Assembly: GCA_031772625.1 (NCBI GenBank)
Contig: CM062816.1
Location: 1,673,919,078 to 1,673,983,077 of the forward strand
DNA: 64,000 nucleotides
Source: Pinus tabuliformis
Taxonomy: Eukaryota > Streptophyta > Pinopsida > Pinales > Pinaceae
Direction of reading: 5' to 3'
A program made the translations under genes and the position numbers. The notes under the pieces were generated by a model. The model was not told the DNA's origin. It did no database searches and was given only the letters and a program-made list of their open reading frames with translations. Numbering within the stretch: the first letter of the stretch is position 1; each line of letters starts with the position of its first letter. Shown here in pieces: positions 1 through 12,407 of the stretch.

Positions 1-1
1 A

Positions 2-840
2 AGCTATGACTACTGGGAAATAACCATGAAAGCCCTGTTTGCCTCACAAGATTTATGGGAACTTGTTGAATATGGATTTGAAGAACCAGCAGATGAAAAT
101 GAGTTTAATGGATTAACTCAGGCAGAGAAAGAGCTGTTGAAGAGAAGTAAGAAGAAGGAATCAAAAGCTCGTGTATTTTTATATCAAGCAGTGCATGAGA
201 GTGTGTTTCCAAGGATAGCAGCAGCCAAGACATCCAAAGAAGCATGACAAACTCTCAAGACAGCCTATCAAGGCATGGAGAGAGTAAGAGCACCTGCGTA
301 TGAAGGAGTCACACAATATTGACTCATTATTCACACAAGCAATTGGTCTGGTCACACAGATAAGGTCTCATGGAGAAATTCTTGAAGAAAGGAGGATTGT
401 GGAGAAACTATTGAGGTTCCTACCCTCAAAGTTTGATGTGATTGTCAGCACCATAGAAGAGACAAAGGATCTCTCAAATTTTTCAGTTCATGAACTTCAT
501 GCATCACTCATAACACATGAGCAGAGGTTGAGTAGAAATGAAAACTCATCTCTAGAGCAAGCCTTCAAGACCCAGATGTCATTTGGAAGAGGAAGAGGTC
601 AAGGCAGAGGAAACAAGAGAGGAAGAGGCAGAAGCTAATATAGAGGTGGAAGAAACAGTTCAGCAAATGTTCAAGGAAGAGGCAGCAATCCAAATCAGAA
701 CCAAGGCCATGGCAGTAGCCAACAAAGTGGACAACAGCATGCTTAAGGACAAAGGTATGAAAAATCCAATGTCCAATTTTATTACTATAAAAATTATGGG
801 CACTATGCAAACGAATGTAGGAAAAAGCAGCATGATATGA
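2..840 (+). pseudogene. Copia-1 gag remnant
   Basis: The gag capsid protein would package element RNA. The reading frame is already open at base 2 (SYDYWEITMKALFASQ), so the true start is upstream. The frame holds to a TGA at 245-247, resumes at 300-638 in another frame, then shifts again. The middle part shows the capsid-type helix set (TQAIGLVTQIRSHGEILEER) and ends in an RG-rich basic tract at about 580-640. The zinc knuckle that should follow is destroyed: at about 776-820 the first two cysteines are replaced by Phe and Tyr (FYYYKNYGHYANEC), whereas Copia-3 keeps CHYCKIFGHYAIEC. At least three frame breaks make this non-functional. Confidence 0.9.
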
Positions 841-3800
841 GTAATAGATCTAGTGCAAATATCACTAGAGAAAATATCGGCCAAGATAATGTGTTGTTAG
901 TTTGTAATATGGCTGAAACAAAAAGGGAAGATATATGGTTTCTAGATTCTGGTTGCAGCAACCATATGATAGGAAACATAGCCCTGTTTTCTGCTTTAGA
1001 TCAGAGTGTGCAGTCACAAGTCACACTTGGGACTAATAGTAAAATTTCTGTTATGGGAAAAGGAGAAGTTAAAATATTTACAAAGAAAGGTGAAAAGAAA
1101 ACCATAGAAGATGTCTATTATGTTCCCGGAATGAAGTGTAACCTCTTGAGTATTGGACAACTTGTTCGAAAGGGTTACAATTCTTTGAGAATGATGTATG
1201 CACCATCATGGATAGAAAACCCAGCAAAAGATGTATTGCTGAAGTGAAGATGACAAGGAACAGGATGTTACCTCTCAGAATAAGGGCAGATTTGAAAAAT
1301 AAAGAAGTAATTGCAGCAGTAACACAAAAGGCTCTCCAAAGCGTACCAAAGGATGAAAATTGGTTGTGGCATTTGAGATTTGGACATCTCAACTTTGGAG
1401 GTCTTAATTTGTTGAGTAGAAAAGGAATGGTAAGAGGATTACCATTGATAGAGAAACCGGACAGCCTTTGTGAAGGTTGTATCTTGGGGAAACAACACAG
1501 AGAAAGTTTTCCATCAGGGAAAAGCATAAGGGAAAAAGCACCCTTAGAGATTGTCCACTCAGATTTATGTGGACTGATGCAAACTCCATCATTAGCAGGC
1601 AGCCAATATTTTCTAACATTTATTGATGACTCTACCAGAAAGACTTGGGTTTATTTCCTGAAGAATAAGAGTGAAGTGTTTGAAAATTTTCAAAATTTCA
1701 AAGCACTTGTAGAAAATCAAAGTGGGCTACGTATCAAGGTTTTGAGAACTGACAGAGGAGGTGATTATATCTCCAAAGAATTTTTATGTTTTTGCAGAGA
1801 AAATGGAATTCATAAGCAATTTACAGTTAGGTACACCCCACAGAAAAATGGAGTTGCTGAAAGGAAGAATAGGACCATCATGGATATGGAGAGGAGCATG
1901 TTGAAGGCAAAGCATTTGCCAAATGATTATTGGGCTGAAGCTGTACACTATGCAATATATATTTTGAATAGGTGTCCTACAAAAGTAGTGATGAACAAAG
2001 TGCCGGAAGAAGCATGGAGTGGGAGAAAGCAAGCAGTCACCCACATGAAAGTTTTTGGTTGTGTGGCTTATGCACACATTCCAGATTAGCTAAGGAATAA
2101 ATTGGACAACAAAGGGGAGAAATGTATTTTCATTGGATACAGTGAGGAATCCAAAGCTTACAGGTTGTATATCCCATCTACCAAGAAGTTTTTTGTGAGC
2201 GGTGATGTTCAGTTCATTGAGGAGGAAGCTTGGGATGGAAGCATAGAGAAAATAGTGAATGTTAAAAACTGTTTGTCTCATGATGAAGATGATGAAGAGA
2301 TGGCTGAAACACCCCAAACAGCAGTGCTAACACAAGGACAACCTGAGACACCCTTGAGGAGAAATGAGAGTGCTTCTCTAAGCACACCACAAGGAGGAAA
2401 TTCAAGTGCTTCTTCAAGCACTTGCACACCAAATGAAAGAGGTAAGAAATTTAGAAATTTAAGTGACATTTATGATGAAGGAATGAATTCTTTGTTTGCT
2501 TTGTATTGTCATGTTGATGACCCGGTTCATTTCGAAGATGCAATTAAAGATGAGAAATGGATAGAAGCTATGGATGAGGAGATGAATACCATAGAAAGAA
2601 ACAAGACATGGGATTTAGTTGGGTTACCAAAAGGTAAAGAAGTCATTGGAGTTAAATGGGTCTACAAGCCCAAGAGTAATGTTGAAGGCAAGATAGAAAG
2701 GCACAAGGCAAGACTTGTTGTCAAGGGATACAAGCAGCAGTATGGGAGAGATTATGAGGAGACTTTCGCACTGGTTGCAAGAATGGAAACCGTGAGAGCA
2801 GTGTTGTCCATGGCAGCACAAAACAAATGGAAAGTTTACCAAATGGACGTGAAGTCAACATTCTTGAATGGAGTGTTAATGGAAGAGGTTTATGTTGAGT
2901 AACCTCTAGGCTATGAGAAGAAAGGCCAAGAGCACAAAGTTTTCAGATTGAAGAAAGCTCTTTATGGGCTGAAGCAAGTGCCAAGAGCGTGGTACAGTAG
3001 GACAGATTCCTATCTACTGGAGAACGGATTTTAGAAGTGTGAGGGATAACCCACCATTTACATCAAAGAAAAGGACGGTAAAATTTTAATTGTTGTGTTA
3101 TATGTTGATGATGTGATTTTTACAGGTAATGATGACTACCTCATTGAAAATTTCAAATTAGTCATGAAAGAAGAAATTGAGATGACTGACATGGGTTTGC
3201 TAAGATACTTCTTGGGAATAGAAGTAGATCAAAATAAAAATGGAATTTTTATTTCGCACGCAAAATATGTAAATGAAGCGTTGGGCAGATTTAACATGCA
3301 GGACAGCAAGGGAGCAATCACTCCCATAGTGATGGGACTAAAACTCAACAAAGAGGACAACAACAAGGATTTTGACCCTACCGTGTACAAGAGCATAGTT
3401 GGCAGCCTTATGTATTTAACTGCAACTAGGCCAAACATAATGCATGCTGTTAGTTTAATTTCCAGATTCATGGAGAGGCCAAAAGAAACACATTGGCAGG
3501 CAGAAAAGAGAATTCTAAGGTATGTTAAAGGTACAAAAAGGTATGGTATTTTTTATACTGTTTTAGAATGTTCAGATTTAGTTGGATACACAGATAGTGA
3601 TTGGGCTGGAAGTGTAGATGATCGGAAAAGCACATCTGGTTATGTTTTTCACATAGGTTCAGGAGCCATTTCATGGGCTTCCAAGAAACAGCCAATTGTG
3701 GCTTTGTCTATAGCAGAAGCAGAGTATGTGGCAGCTACAACAGCAGTGTGTCAAGCAGTTTGGATGAGGAGAATGTTAAGAAGCCTATGCAAAGAGCAGG

Positions 3801-4072
3801 CAACAACAACAGTTATTTTTTGTGACAATATCTCAGCTATTGCATTGTCCAAGAATTCTGTGTTCCACAAGACAACGAAACACATAGACACAAAGTTTCA
3901 CTACATCAGAGAATTGGTGAACAATGGAGAAATCGTTTTACAACATTGTAGGACTCAAGAACAGGTTGCAAATATTATGACCAAGCCATTGGACCAGAAA
4001 AGTTTTGAGTTTTTAAGGAAATGTCTAGGTATGACTGATAACCCAGTAGTTGAAATTAAAGGGGAGTGTTGA
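837..4072 (+). pseudogene. Copia-1 pol remnant (protease, integrase, reverse transcriptase, RNase H)
   Basis: The order is protease, integrase, reverse transcriptase, RNase H. The protease motif DSGCSNHM lies at about 937-960. A frameshift near 1185 follows. The integrase has its HHCC zinc site (WHLRFGH, then CEGCILGKQH) at 1365-1500 and the DDE residues in FIDD, RTDRGG and NGVAERKN. A TAG at 2087-2089 replaces the Gln seen in Copia-3. The reverse transcriptase starts near 2520, has a TAA near 2900 and two stops near 3030-3050, and keeps LYVDD at about 3098. RNase H keeps all four acidic positions (YTDSDW, AEAEY, FCDN, HIDTKFH). The final ORF, 3095-4072, is intact for 325 codons and its TGA lies six bases inside the LTR. 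Confidence 0.93.
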
Positions 4073-5134
4073 AATTATAATTTCAACTGCGGGGAACAGT
4101 TAAACAGCAGCAGCTACTTTACTTAAAAAAAGCCACCGCCATTACTGTCTTTTCACCCTTTAATTGTTTTTGTGTTCCTGAAGGAGGAAGATCAGATCCA
4201 TCACTGCACCATTACTTCTAAACAACCGCATTAAAGAGCAGAATGGACGAAAGTGAAAAGAACTAGCCTTGAGCCATCACAGCATTTATCAGCCATGGGT
4301 TTCAACACCACCAACTCAAGAAATACAACAAAAGATTAGATTTGTTCATCATGAGCAGTAGATTGTAGTAGAGACTTCATCAGCAAGTTAAAGCGGTTGA
4401 TGTATAAGTTATGACCCCTTCCCGCACTGTAAAAAGTAGAAAATGTAATGCACTATAAAACGCAAACATAGCAGTGTAGAAAATATAGAGAGTTTTCTTT
4501 GTAATGCACAGTAGTGCAGAAGTTTTTGTAATACGCAACAACACATATGAGATAATGAAAAAATTACACACAGCAGTATAAAATTTTTCAAGAAAGAAAC
4601 AGAGTGTTACAGCAGCGTTAATTTTGAGAAGAAACAAAGTGTTTTGTAGATGCACAGGAGTGCAGACACACCAGTGCAAGGTGCAGACACAACAGTGCAA
4701 AAACAGTGTGTTGATTTTCAGAGGAGACAGAGTATTTTGCTTTCTGTAATGTACATCAGTGCAGGCACAGTAATGTAATTTTTCTTTACAACGTGAAGTT
4801 TATTGAAGTTTTTAAGCTGTCTTTAAAGCAGCCTTGTAGTAATCCCTCTGTTAGAGGAAGTATCGTTAATGAATACAAAGTCCCTTTTGTTGTGCATTGT
4901 TGAAACTTTGTTTTTAGAAAATATTTTTTTTGTTACATGACGTCAAAACAGAGTGTTGCTAAAACACCAGTTTCAGCGTTGCTGAAACACCGTTGCTAAA
5001 ACACTGAATTCAATAATTGACGAAGCTGCATTGCTCAAACACCGTATTCCGCAAACGATTTTTTCCGCTGTGTTAAAAAAGAGTATTGCTCTGTTTTGTT
5101 TAGTTTTGTTTGGAGTTACCAGAAATTCCCAACA
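4067..5134 (+). repeat. Copia-1 3' LTR (1068 bp)
   Basis: The LTR starts TGTTGAAATT immediately after a polypurine tract (AAAGGGGAG, 4058-4066) and ends AAATTCCCAACA. Bases 4068-4087 form a perfect 20 bp palindrome. A TATA box lies at 4454-4460. Downstream of it are many degenerate copies of a GTAATGCACAGTAGTGCAGA-like motif (about 4440-4770). The last 200 bases carry repeated GTTGCTGAAACACCG units (about 4950-5060). The LTR is longer than that of Copia-3 (813 bp), mainly through these internal repeats. Confidence 0.9.
4454..4460 (+). promoter_or_regulatory. TATA box in Copia-1 LTR
   Basis: TATAAAA sits about 390 bases into the LTR, where the U3 promoter of a copia element is expected. The transcript start would lie some 30 bases downstream. 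Confidence 0.55.
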
Positions 5135-5137
5135 AGG

Positions 5138-5560
5138 AGATGAGTGGCCTTAAGGAGGGGCAACTCGTTGAAGCTCAGGTGCAAGCGCAACGTAATTCTG
5201 AAGCCCTTGAAATGGGTGTTTGGCTTCTTAGGGATATACTCATGGAATAAATTCCATTATCTACTTTCGTTCTCTAACAAGGTTTGGACATAATGAACGA
5301 GCCGATTCATATGTTTGAACATTTGAATGAGACCGAGAATAAAGATGAGGAGGAGATGGAATCTCAGAAGTTTGGCGGCCCCATATATGTAAACAAATGC
5401 GAAATAGTTGATTGTGTTCATTATAGAATCACAAAAGATGGATTGGCCATCAGGGAAGCCAAAACAAGTTATATCGTTGGATGTTGAAGCTCTCCGGAAA
5501 TTCATTAGTGGCTAGATCTGCAAATAAATCATTCCTTCTTACAGAAATGGTATTTAAAAA
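5138..5560 (+). pseudogene. Host gene family remnant, paralog A (3' part)
   Basis: Sequence directly right of the Copia-1 LTR is coding-like and matches two other places in the window. The first piece (5140-5250) reads MSGLKEGQLVEAQ and on to a stop after LLRDILME. Its start matches paralog B at 60184-60226 (MSDLKKGQIVEAYV). The second piece (5284-5487) is an acidic stretch followed by YVNKCEIVDCVHYRITKDG. In another frame just after it, VISLDVEALRKFISG ends at a TAG. Both of these match paralog C at about 14775-14930 (NECEIVDF, then VISFDVEFLKKFFSG). The frame changes suggest a decayed gene or unrecognised introns. I do not recognise the C-terminal part. Copia-1 replaced everything upstream. 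Confidence 0.6.
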
Positions 5561-5671
5561 TTTTTACCATTGACATATTTTTTGTGAATGTTGTATACTT
5601 TTGAAAACCTTCTCAATATTCTTCTTAGATGCCTCATATTGTGAATTTTATGCCTTTGTCTTAGAACTGTT

Positions 5672-5833
5672 ATTTTTTTTGTTGACATGGTTTTTGTCGT
5701 GGGATTTCCACCTATCATATCCATCGATTTTCGATTAATTACTATTAAAACATATTTTTTTGTTGACATGGTTTTTGTCGTTTGATTTTTAGGTATCGTA
5801 TCCATTGATTTTCCATTAATTACTATTAAAAAA
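5672..5833. repeat. 81 bp tandem duplication
   Basis: Two copies with period 81 both contain GTTGACATGGTTTTTGTCGT (from 5681 and 5762), then a diverged middle, then a TCCAT.GATTTTC.ATTAAT block and TACTATTAAAA. No coding frame is evident. Confidence 0.8.
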
Positions 5834-5859
5834 TACCAAAGTCTTTTCAGCAATTATAC

Positions 5860-6150
5860 AATATAACAAAAAGGGGTTTGAAGACAATATTTAAAATAAT
5901 TTTTTCCATAAAATTGTCTTTAGATTGAGACAAAATAAAAATTGTGTATTGTCTTAAATATTGTTTTTAAGTCTATCTCAAATCATTGTCTTATGTATAA
6001 CATTAGAATTATTGTTTCTTAGTATACAATTTCATTTTTGTCTTTATAAAGACAATAGTCTTTAATTGTAGCTAGTGTCTCTCTTGAGACAAAAATTGTA
6101 TTTAAAGAAAATACAATATTATTTTTGTCTCTTTATAGACTATAAAATAA
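5860..6150. repeat. Inverted-repeat-rich AT segment, possible small DNA element relic
   Basis: The words AAGACAAT, ATTGTCTT, GAGACAAA and TTTGTCTC recur in both orientations about a dozen times within 290 bases. One imperfect inverted pair is AAGACAATATTTAA (about 5879) with TTAAATATTGT (about 5962). This resembles subterminal repeats of a non-autonomous DNA transposon, but I could not find clear ends or a target duplication. Confidence 0.35.
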
Positions 6151-6241
6151 TCAATCTAGAAAAATATCTCACCATTGAAATAAGTTAATATAAAATGTAT
6201 TTAATTAAAAATAAACTACACATCATTGATTAATCCATGTT

Positions 6242-6306
6242 AGGGCACAATGGCATTGTATCAATCTCGTGCTTACAAGACAAGTTCTCTTCCATTGAGC
6301 TAGCAC
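6242..6306 (-). pseudogene. tRNA-Thr(UGU)-like relic or SINE head
   Basis: On the minus strand a D-arm/A-box stretch TAGCTCAATGGAAGAG is followed by an anticodon-arm stretch CTTGTCTTGTAAGCACG, as in plant tRNA-Thr with anticodon UGU. The acceptor ends GGTGC and GTGCC can pair with wobbles. The T arm lacks a proper GGTTCGA box and the anticodon stem has a mismatch, so this is not a working tRNA. It may be a pseudogene or the head of a tRNA-derived SINE. Confidence 0.35.
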
Positions 6307-6309
6307 CTT

Positions 6310-9300
6310 TTAAAGAATTATGTGAGGATTTATTAGAGTCCTTGGAATTTCATATATAGGCTTTTATTTAAAAAAGAACTAGACGATGAACCGTTTACTA
6401 TCATTATCAGTAAGCTAATTAAAAATGCTTGTTCATTTACATGAACACATGAAAAGACGAACACAACAAATGAACCAATACTAGCTTCCGTAGACTCAAC
6501 ACAATAGCTTCCATGGAATTGCAAATCTACAATAAAACCATTGGCAAACAAATACCAATTTGCTAGGAGAAGACAAGGAACAACACTTCAACTTATTGAT
6601 ATCACATAGAACCTTACATATATACCCATTGTGCCAACAAGAAGAGAAATAAGTGAATTAATTATATTCATTGAATAATGTACTAGTATGCCAAAAACAC
6701 CATCACACTAGAGTTATGACACACACAAAACAAAAATTAATCTTCAACCACTCAAAAATTGCCACAAAGTTGGATAGATTGATGACAGTGACTTTTCAAC
6801 ATACTTCAAGAAGCAGGAATAGGTTCATTTAATTCACCTCAGATTTGAAATATATTAGTTTCCATCATGAGAGTATAAGCAACCTTAGCTTCACAAAAAA
6901 TGATTTTATCTATTTGCAAAATGATAACATCCCACTGACAATATTTCAGAATTTCAGAAGCAACCTTCAGGAACCAGTGATTAAATATTTTCTTGGAGGC
7001 CTAATGTTGTATTGACACTAATTTTGTTAAAATGTTTTCAAACATCCTCAAAACCATCAAGGAACATTTCCAAGACCTTTGTCTTTTTGGTAGGAAATAT
7101 TTAAGCAACCATGGATATATAGTAAGTCTCCAACATTCTTTGGGACGTATCTTTACAAAAATTGATCAAGAAATGTAGGGGCACATCCCATGGGAGTGTG
7201 TATGGGTTGTAAGCTAACATTAAAAAAAATGAAATAGAACTGCTTGTTGTTATATGGTTTCCCTTTCTCTTATCCTAAGAATACTAATGCTAAAATTAGA
7301 GATTTGTTATAGATTTTTCACCTTCACACAGTGTTTGGTTGAAGCTATTTATGCCTTGAATAATTGCAAGAAATCTCATCAAAAATATTTATTCCAAGCA
7401 TAGTTTCAAGAAAATACAGATGTCACAAAATAAGATATAGGCTAAAAAGTTGCATTTCTAAGGGAATGAAGTACTGGTTTTTTCATCATTTAGTGTGTCA
7501 TAACCTAAACAGAATTTTAAAGTTTCCTTATTTCTACAAATATGTTATGGACCCAACAATGTTATGAGTCTTTTATCCATCTAAAGTAATTTAGAAGTGA
7601 ATGAAACTAATAATATTACAAAATACTTTTACACTTCCATGACGGGTGGGCTAATACCAAAATTTGCTTAATTGATAAACTTTGCCTAGTTTCAAGTCAA
7701 ATTTTAAGATAAGTTGTTGTCAATAGATACATATCTACACACCATAGGTAGCCTTTGGCATGTAAAAAAATAGATACATACCTAGACATTGTAGGCAACG
7801 TGTTACGCCTCGGATATGCCCATTTATCCACCGTACAACACATTATTCATAGCCTAAATTTCTATACTTCTACACTCATTTCATATCATAATTCGACAAC
7901 TAGATACCAATTCATATCCTACACTTTATGGTTGATTATCATTAGTTTTCTTAGATTTTCTATGGTTAGAGATAATTTTTTCATGATTTAGTAATGACAG
8001 TTTTTTCTAAGTTCATTTGTTGCACGGTTCTATTGCCAAGATTCTTCATGATTCAATTAAACTAAGTTGCTACAAGCTAAAATCTCAATTTGTGATAAAA
8101 TGGAAAAGAATCTCAAGATTTCGAGAGTGAGAGATTGTTAAAAATACCCTTATTCATTTAATCGAGAAACCATTCATCAAAATTCATCACCAAGAATAAG
8201 TTATGTTCAAAATAATTTTAAGTACATAATCAGTGGCTACATAAGTACAAAATAACTGAACAATTTCGATTCTAAACGTTTTTTGGTCCACGTAGAGGAC
8301 AACAACATTGATGAATCTCTTTGTGCTAAACATGGAAACGGTTCCTCCATCCATGCGATGATCAGGATGAACCGAACCATCACCCATTTGAAGGCTCTCT
8401 AGGAGATTGCATGTGGTCTCTTCTCCATTTACGCTGGGAGAAGAGAAGGATAAGATGGTATTTTTGTAAGAAATTTTATCTCACACAGTATTAGCCTGTG
8501 GCATTGGCACTTATTTTTGAATCTTAATATAAAACTTGATTCGACAATAATATATGTTAGTATTATGGTTCCATTCAGTTTTTAATCACATTGAATTAAC
8601 TTAAACTTTCTCCAGGAGTGGAAAGGGCCTACCACCACCTAGAAACAAGTTTTATAACTTGTTTAAATCATAATATTTTCATAGAAATTGTGATTTTCAT
8701 CGAATGAATTGTTGTGTGAAATCCAGAATCATTTATGTACTTAAAACTCTAATTTTACATCAGAGTAAGAGCTATACTAAATCGTGATGCTTGAAATATA
8801 AATGATTTATTTTGGGAATGCACACTGTGGAAAATAATTTCTATCTAGAAGTGACTTAAGAATTGATTGCCACAAACCAAGAATGAAATAGATTTATTCT
8901 CTGTTTGTCTTTTGAAATTTCCAATGTTATGTTGATATGAGGAACATTTAAAGTACAAAACTAAATACTTGATTGATTATGGAGTTAGTTTATTTAAGAG
9001 CGAGGCTTAATCAAATTGAATATTTCTTGAATGATTGGTTATTGTAGTAATGACTCTGAGCCAGATTTGTTTTTGAACTAAACATGTTGAAGCTCTGGGC
9101 ATGGAAAATTGAATGAGGGTTGTGTGCTTAAATCGTTTATTTATGCTTGAAAAGTAGATTGTTTATTGATTGAATTCATATGACCTAGGATTTAGGCTAT
9201 CATAGGATAGATCTAGATGTAGGGATTCTATTTTGAAATCATTTGTTAATTAGATCTCATAATTGTGATCTTGTACTTAAGACTGTAAGTTGATTTTAAA

Positions 9301-12300
9301 TAAATACTACATCTTCAACTCATTGTAGACTATGTAATTGTCTTGATCAATGATTGTGTTGCATAAATAATCCCTTTCTTACAGGTTTACGATTAGAATA
9401 CTCAAAGGTATTTCTTATTTGGATAAACCAGAGATCGATAACTCTATTTCTTTTAGATATGAATTGAAACTAATTATGTACCTTATTGTTTCACTATAAT
9501 TTCTTGTAACATTGGGTTTTGGAAATCAAGTATTTGGAAGCAATGTTTACTTAGGTTCCTTTGAAGAAATTTCAAAGTGATGATAAAGGTTAGTTTGGAA
9601 GCTTATATGATTTGTTTTATGCATCCCATGAATTAGATTAGTTGAAGTCTTATTTGTCCATTGCCTTAGTATAAGACCGTTTGAGTGAGAGTGAATTTTA
9701 TTGGAATTAAGATTTAACATAAGTTCGGTATCCTTTTAGATTAATCTTGATTGATTTAAGATTCTTGTACTTAGATTAAATAGATATTATTATTTACAAT
9801 AAGGTTTCCATTTAGATTAAAAGTATTTGAATAGTAACTTGAACAGTGATTGGTATTTCTTGACCATGTTTTTATCAATGGATTAGTTTCAAATTAGGAA
9901 TAGGAATTATGTACTTAAATAGTAAATTGATTTTCTTTGTTATGTAACCAGCTAACAAAATAGAAGAAAATATAGATCAATGACTTCAAGATCAGTCTCT
10001 TCGAGGGGGAAACCTCCTTTAAATTACACAAATTACATAAATAGTCAATGTTAATATTTCATACTAGACGTAGACAATCCAAAATCTATGCTTAAATAGA
10101 AAATACGTTACAAGTTTCCATTCTATTCAATTTACCATACAATGAAACAATTATAAAAGGAAGGTAAGAGCAACTTCTCAAATATAATAATTGAAATAAT
10201 AATAATTTCTATTATAAAAAATCATTTTAAAAGCTAGTGCAAAGTGTGGGTGGCTATTGTTCCACCTGGCAAGATAAGAAAATCAAAGAATCATGATGGT
10301 CCATTTAGAAACCTGTCAATGTTGAAATACTTGAACTACGCCGGGAATGGCACTAATACACAATTTAATATAAAATGCCCAATACACAAAGGATACTAAA
10401 AAGCAAAAACTAAAGGATAAATTTGACTAAATGTGCAAGTCCCAACTTATACAATGAGGTTACCACGAGTCAAGCTGCGTGAGACCAATATGGAAAATTT
10501 AGTTCAATGAACATGAAAGAGGGAAAAGTAGCCTCTACCTAAAATAATAAAAACCATAATTTGTTAGTAAATGAATAAAAAAATAAATGAAAACATTAGG
10601 GACATTGTGCCATAAGAAAGAGTTGTTTCGTTTATACATGACAAGAGAATGTTGTTAAGAGATCTATCTTGATTAACTGCAAAGGGAAAAATTGCTAGAT
10701 TAACCTTGGAATGATATAAAGAAATAAGAAAAAGTTTACCACCAATATCACTATGTTATATAAAGGTGAGGGTTAAATAACATGCACAATTTTTTTGGGT
10801 AATCCTTAAAACCATGGCAAGGGTTTAAACCCAATATTACAATCAGACAAGATGACCTAGTTCTAAGCAAATCGCAAAAAAATTAAATTATAAATCAAAA
10901 ACTAATACAAGAATTATGAAAATCCCATAAGGGTTTCAATTCATAACCATAAAACTTAGAGGGGAATCTATAGTTTTTTCCCTAAGAATAACAATGGAAA
11001 TAGAGTGAATTTAATCAAAGAAATGTAGCAGAAATTACCTAGAGTATTCATGGTGAAAATCAATAAGGAGATCCACCCTTTTTTATTACATGTAGAGTGG
11101 TCACAAGGGAAATAAAAATTAGAGCCATAACCTTGTAAAAAAAAATACTAAATAAAAGACAATTTAAATCACAAAATTCAAAAACTTAATGGATAACATT
11201 TTATGGAAAGTCTTGAAGGATAATCCCTTGTGGAAACCCCTGAGAGTCTATTAGAACATTCAAACAACCACATAGAAAAAATGAATAGGAACCATGAAAA
11301 GGTTCTCCATTGGTGTAGAAATCATTAATCATAACATGAATTGCAAAGGAAAAACACTGGAACAAATTAGAAAGCTACAATGGTGGACAAGAAAACCATA
11401 ATTTAAAACCTTGGCTAAATAGAAAAGAGTGAAACACATATCTTATGTTTGGTTCTCATTGTAATCAATTACATAGAGATGAAATATTGGAATTCATGAG
11501 AGCAATAGAAGGCCACAAATATCTTGTAGTCATACATAGCACTTTGATAAGAGTAAAGCTTGAGGTTTGAACCCTCCACTCTTTTCTCCATATAGTAAAA
11601 TGCTGGTAGTGGCAGAAAGAGCGATAAAGGAAAATTAACAAAGAAAAGGGACACAACCCTAGTCATATTTCATAAAACGCATGACCATTGGATTTCCTTG
11701 ATTAATCACCACTATAGAACATGAATGTCGTGTGATTAAGGTGTGTTGGCATGCACTTAAATTTCCAAGTGGAATGCACCACATGGGAATTGGGACCCAA
11801 AGGTCTATTCACCATGCGAGCATACCTATATGAGTGGTGTATGTGTAATTTTCAACAAAAATAATATCTAACCTATTCCAAAGTGTTTCCCTTCCACCAT
11901 AATTTCAAATGGGGCCCCACACATATATCAATCCCTTTGATAGAAGAAAGCAGGGGAATGCATACATAATAATCCTTGTGGTAGGACTGGGGGGAAACCT
12001 CATGGTATATAATATAAATAAGCAAACTAGCTTTACATGAATGAAATGGTGGCACATTGAAAACTATGAACTAACTTCATTCATAAACATGTATAGTTAT
12101 GAGGTATGGTGAGACAAGGTCCTCCTAGCATATTTATGGGAATTATGTTTAAATATATATGGAACTCAAATTATATAAAGGAATTAAGTATGAATAAGAT
12201 AAAAGTAGGCGGACTCCAGGTGCTTATAATAGAGTTAAATTCCATTGCAAAAGGGTTATGTGTAACTATCACATTCATGAATTTAAAGAAGAAATGTGGT

Positions 12301-12400
12301 TAGTGTTCAACTTATATCTCAAATATGCATCATGATGATAGAAACATATCATGCAACTGTATTCATGTAGGTAAGTTTTTCTATGTATGTGATTGAGGTA
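6310..12400. other. AT-rich stretch with no recognised gene
   Basis: Reading both strands gives only short, compositionally driven ORFs. None shows a recognised motif. Short recurrent words such as GTACTTAAA (around 8740, 9270, 9760 and 9910) hint at degenerated repeats. A 66-codon minus ORF at 8187-8387 begins MGDGSVHPDHRMDGG but matches nothing I recognise. Confidence 0.5.
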
Positions 12401-12407
12401 CATTACA

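Larger units (their letters stand above)
1..5134 (+). mobile_element. Copia-1: Ty1/copia retrotransposon, 5' truncated by window edge
   Basis: This is the 3' part of a Ty1/copia element in the order gag, protease, integrase, reverse transcriptase, RNase H, 3' LTR. That order, with integrase before reverse transcriptase, defines copia. Its 5' LTR and the first gag codons lie outside the window. Protein similarity to Copia-3 at 60227-64000 is high through gag, protease and integrase, so the two belong to one family. Copia-1 carries many stops and frameshifts and is dead. The five bases after the LTR (AGGAG, 5135-5139) would be one arm of the target duplication, but the other arm is not visible. 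Confidence 0.93.
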
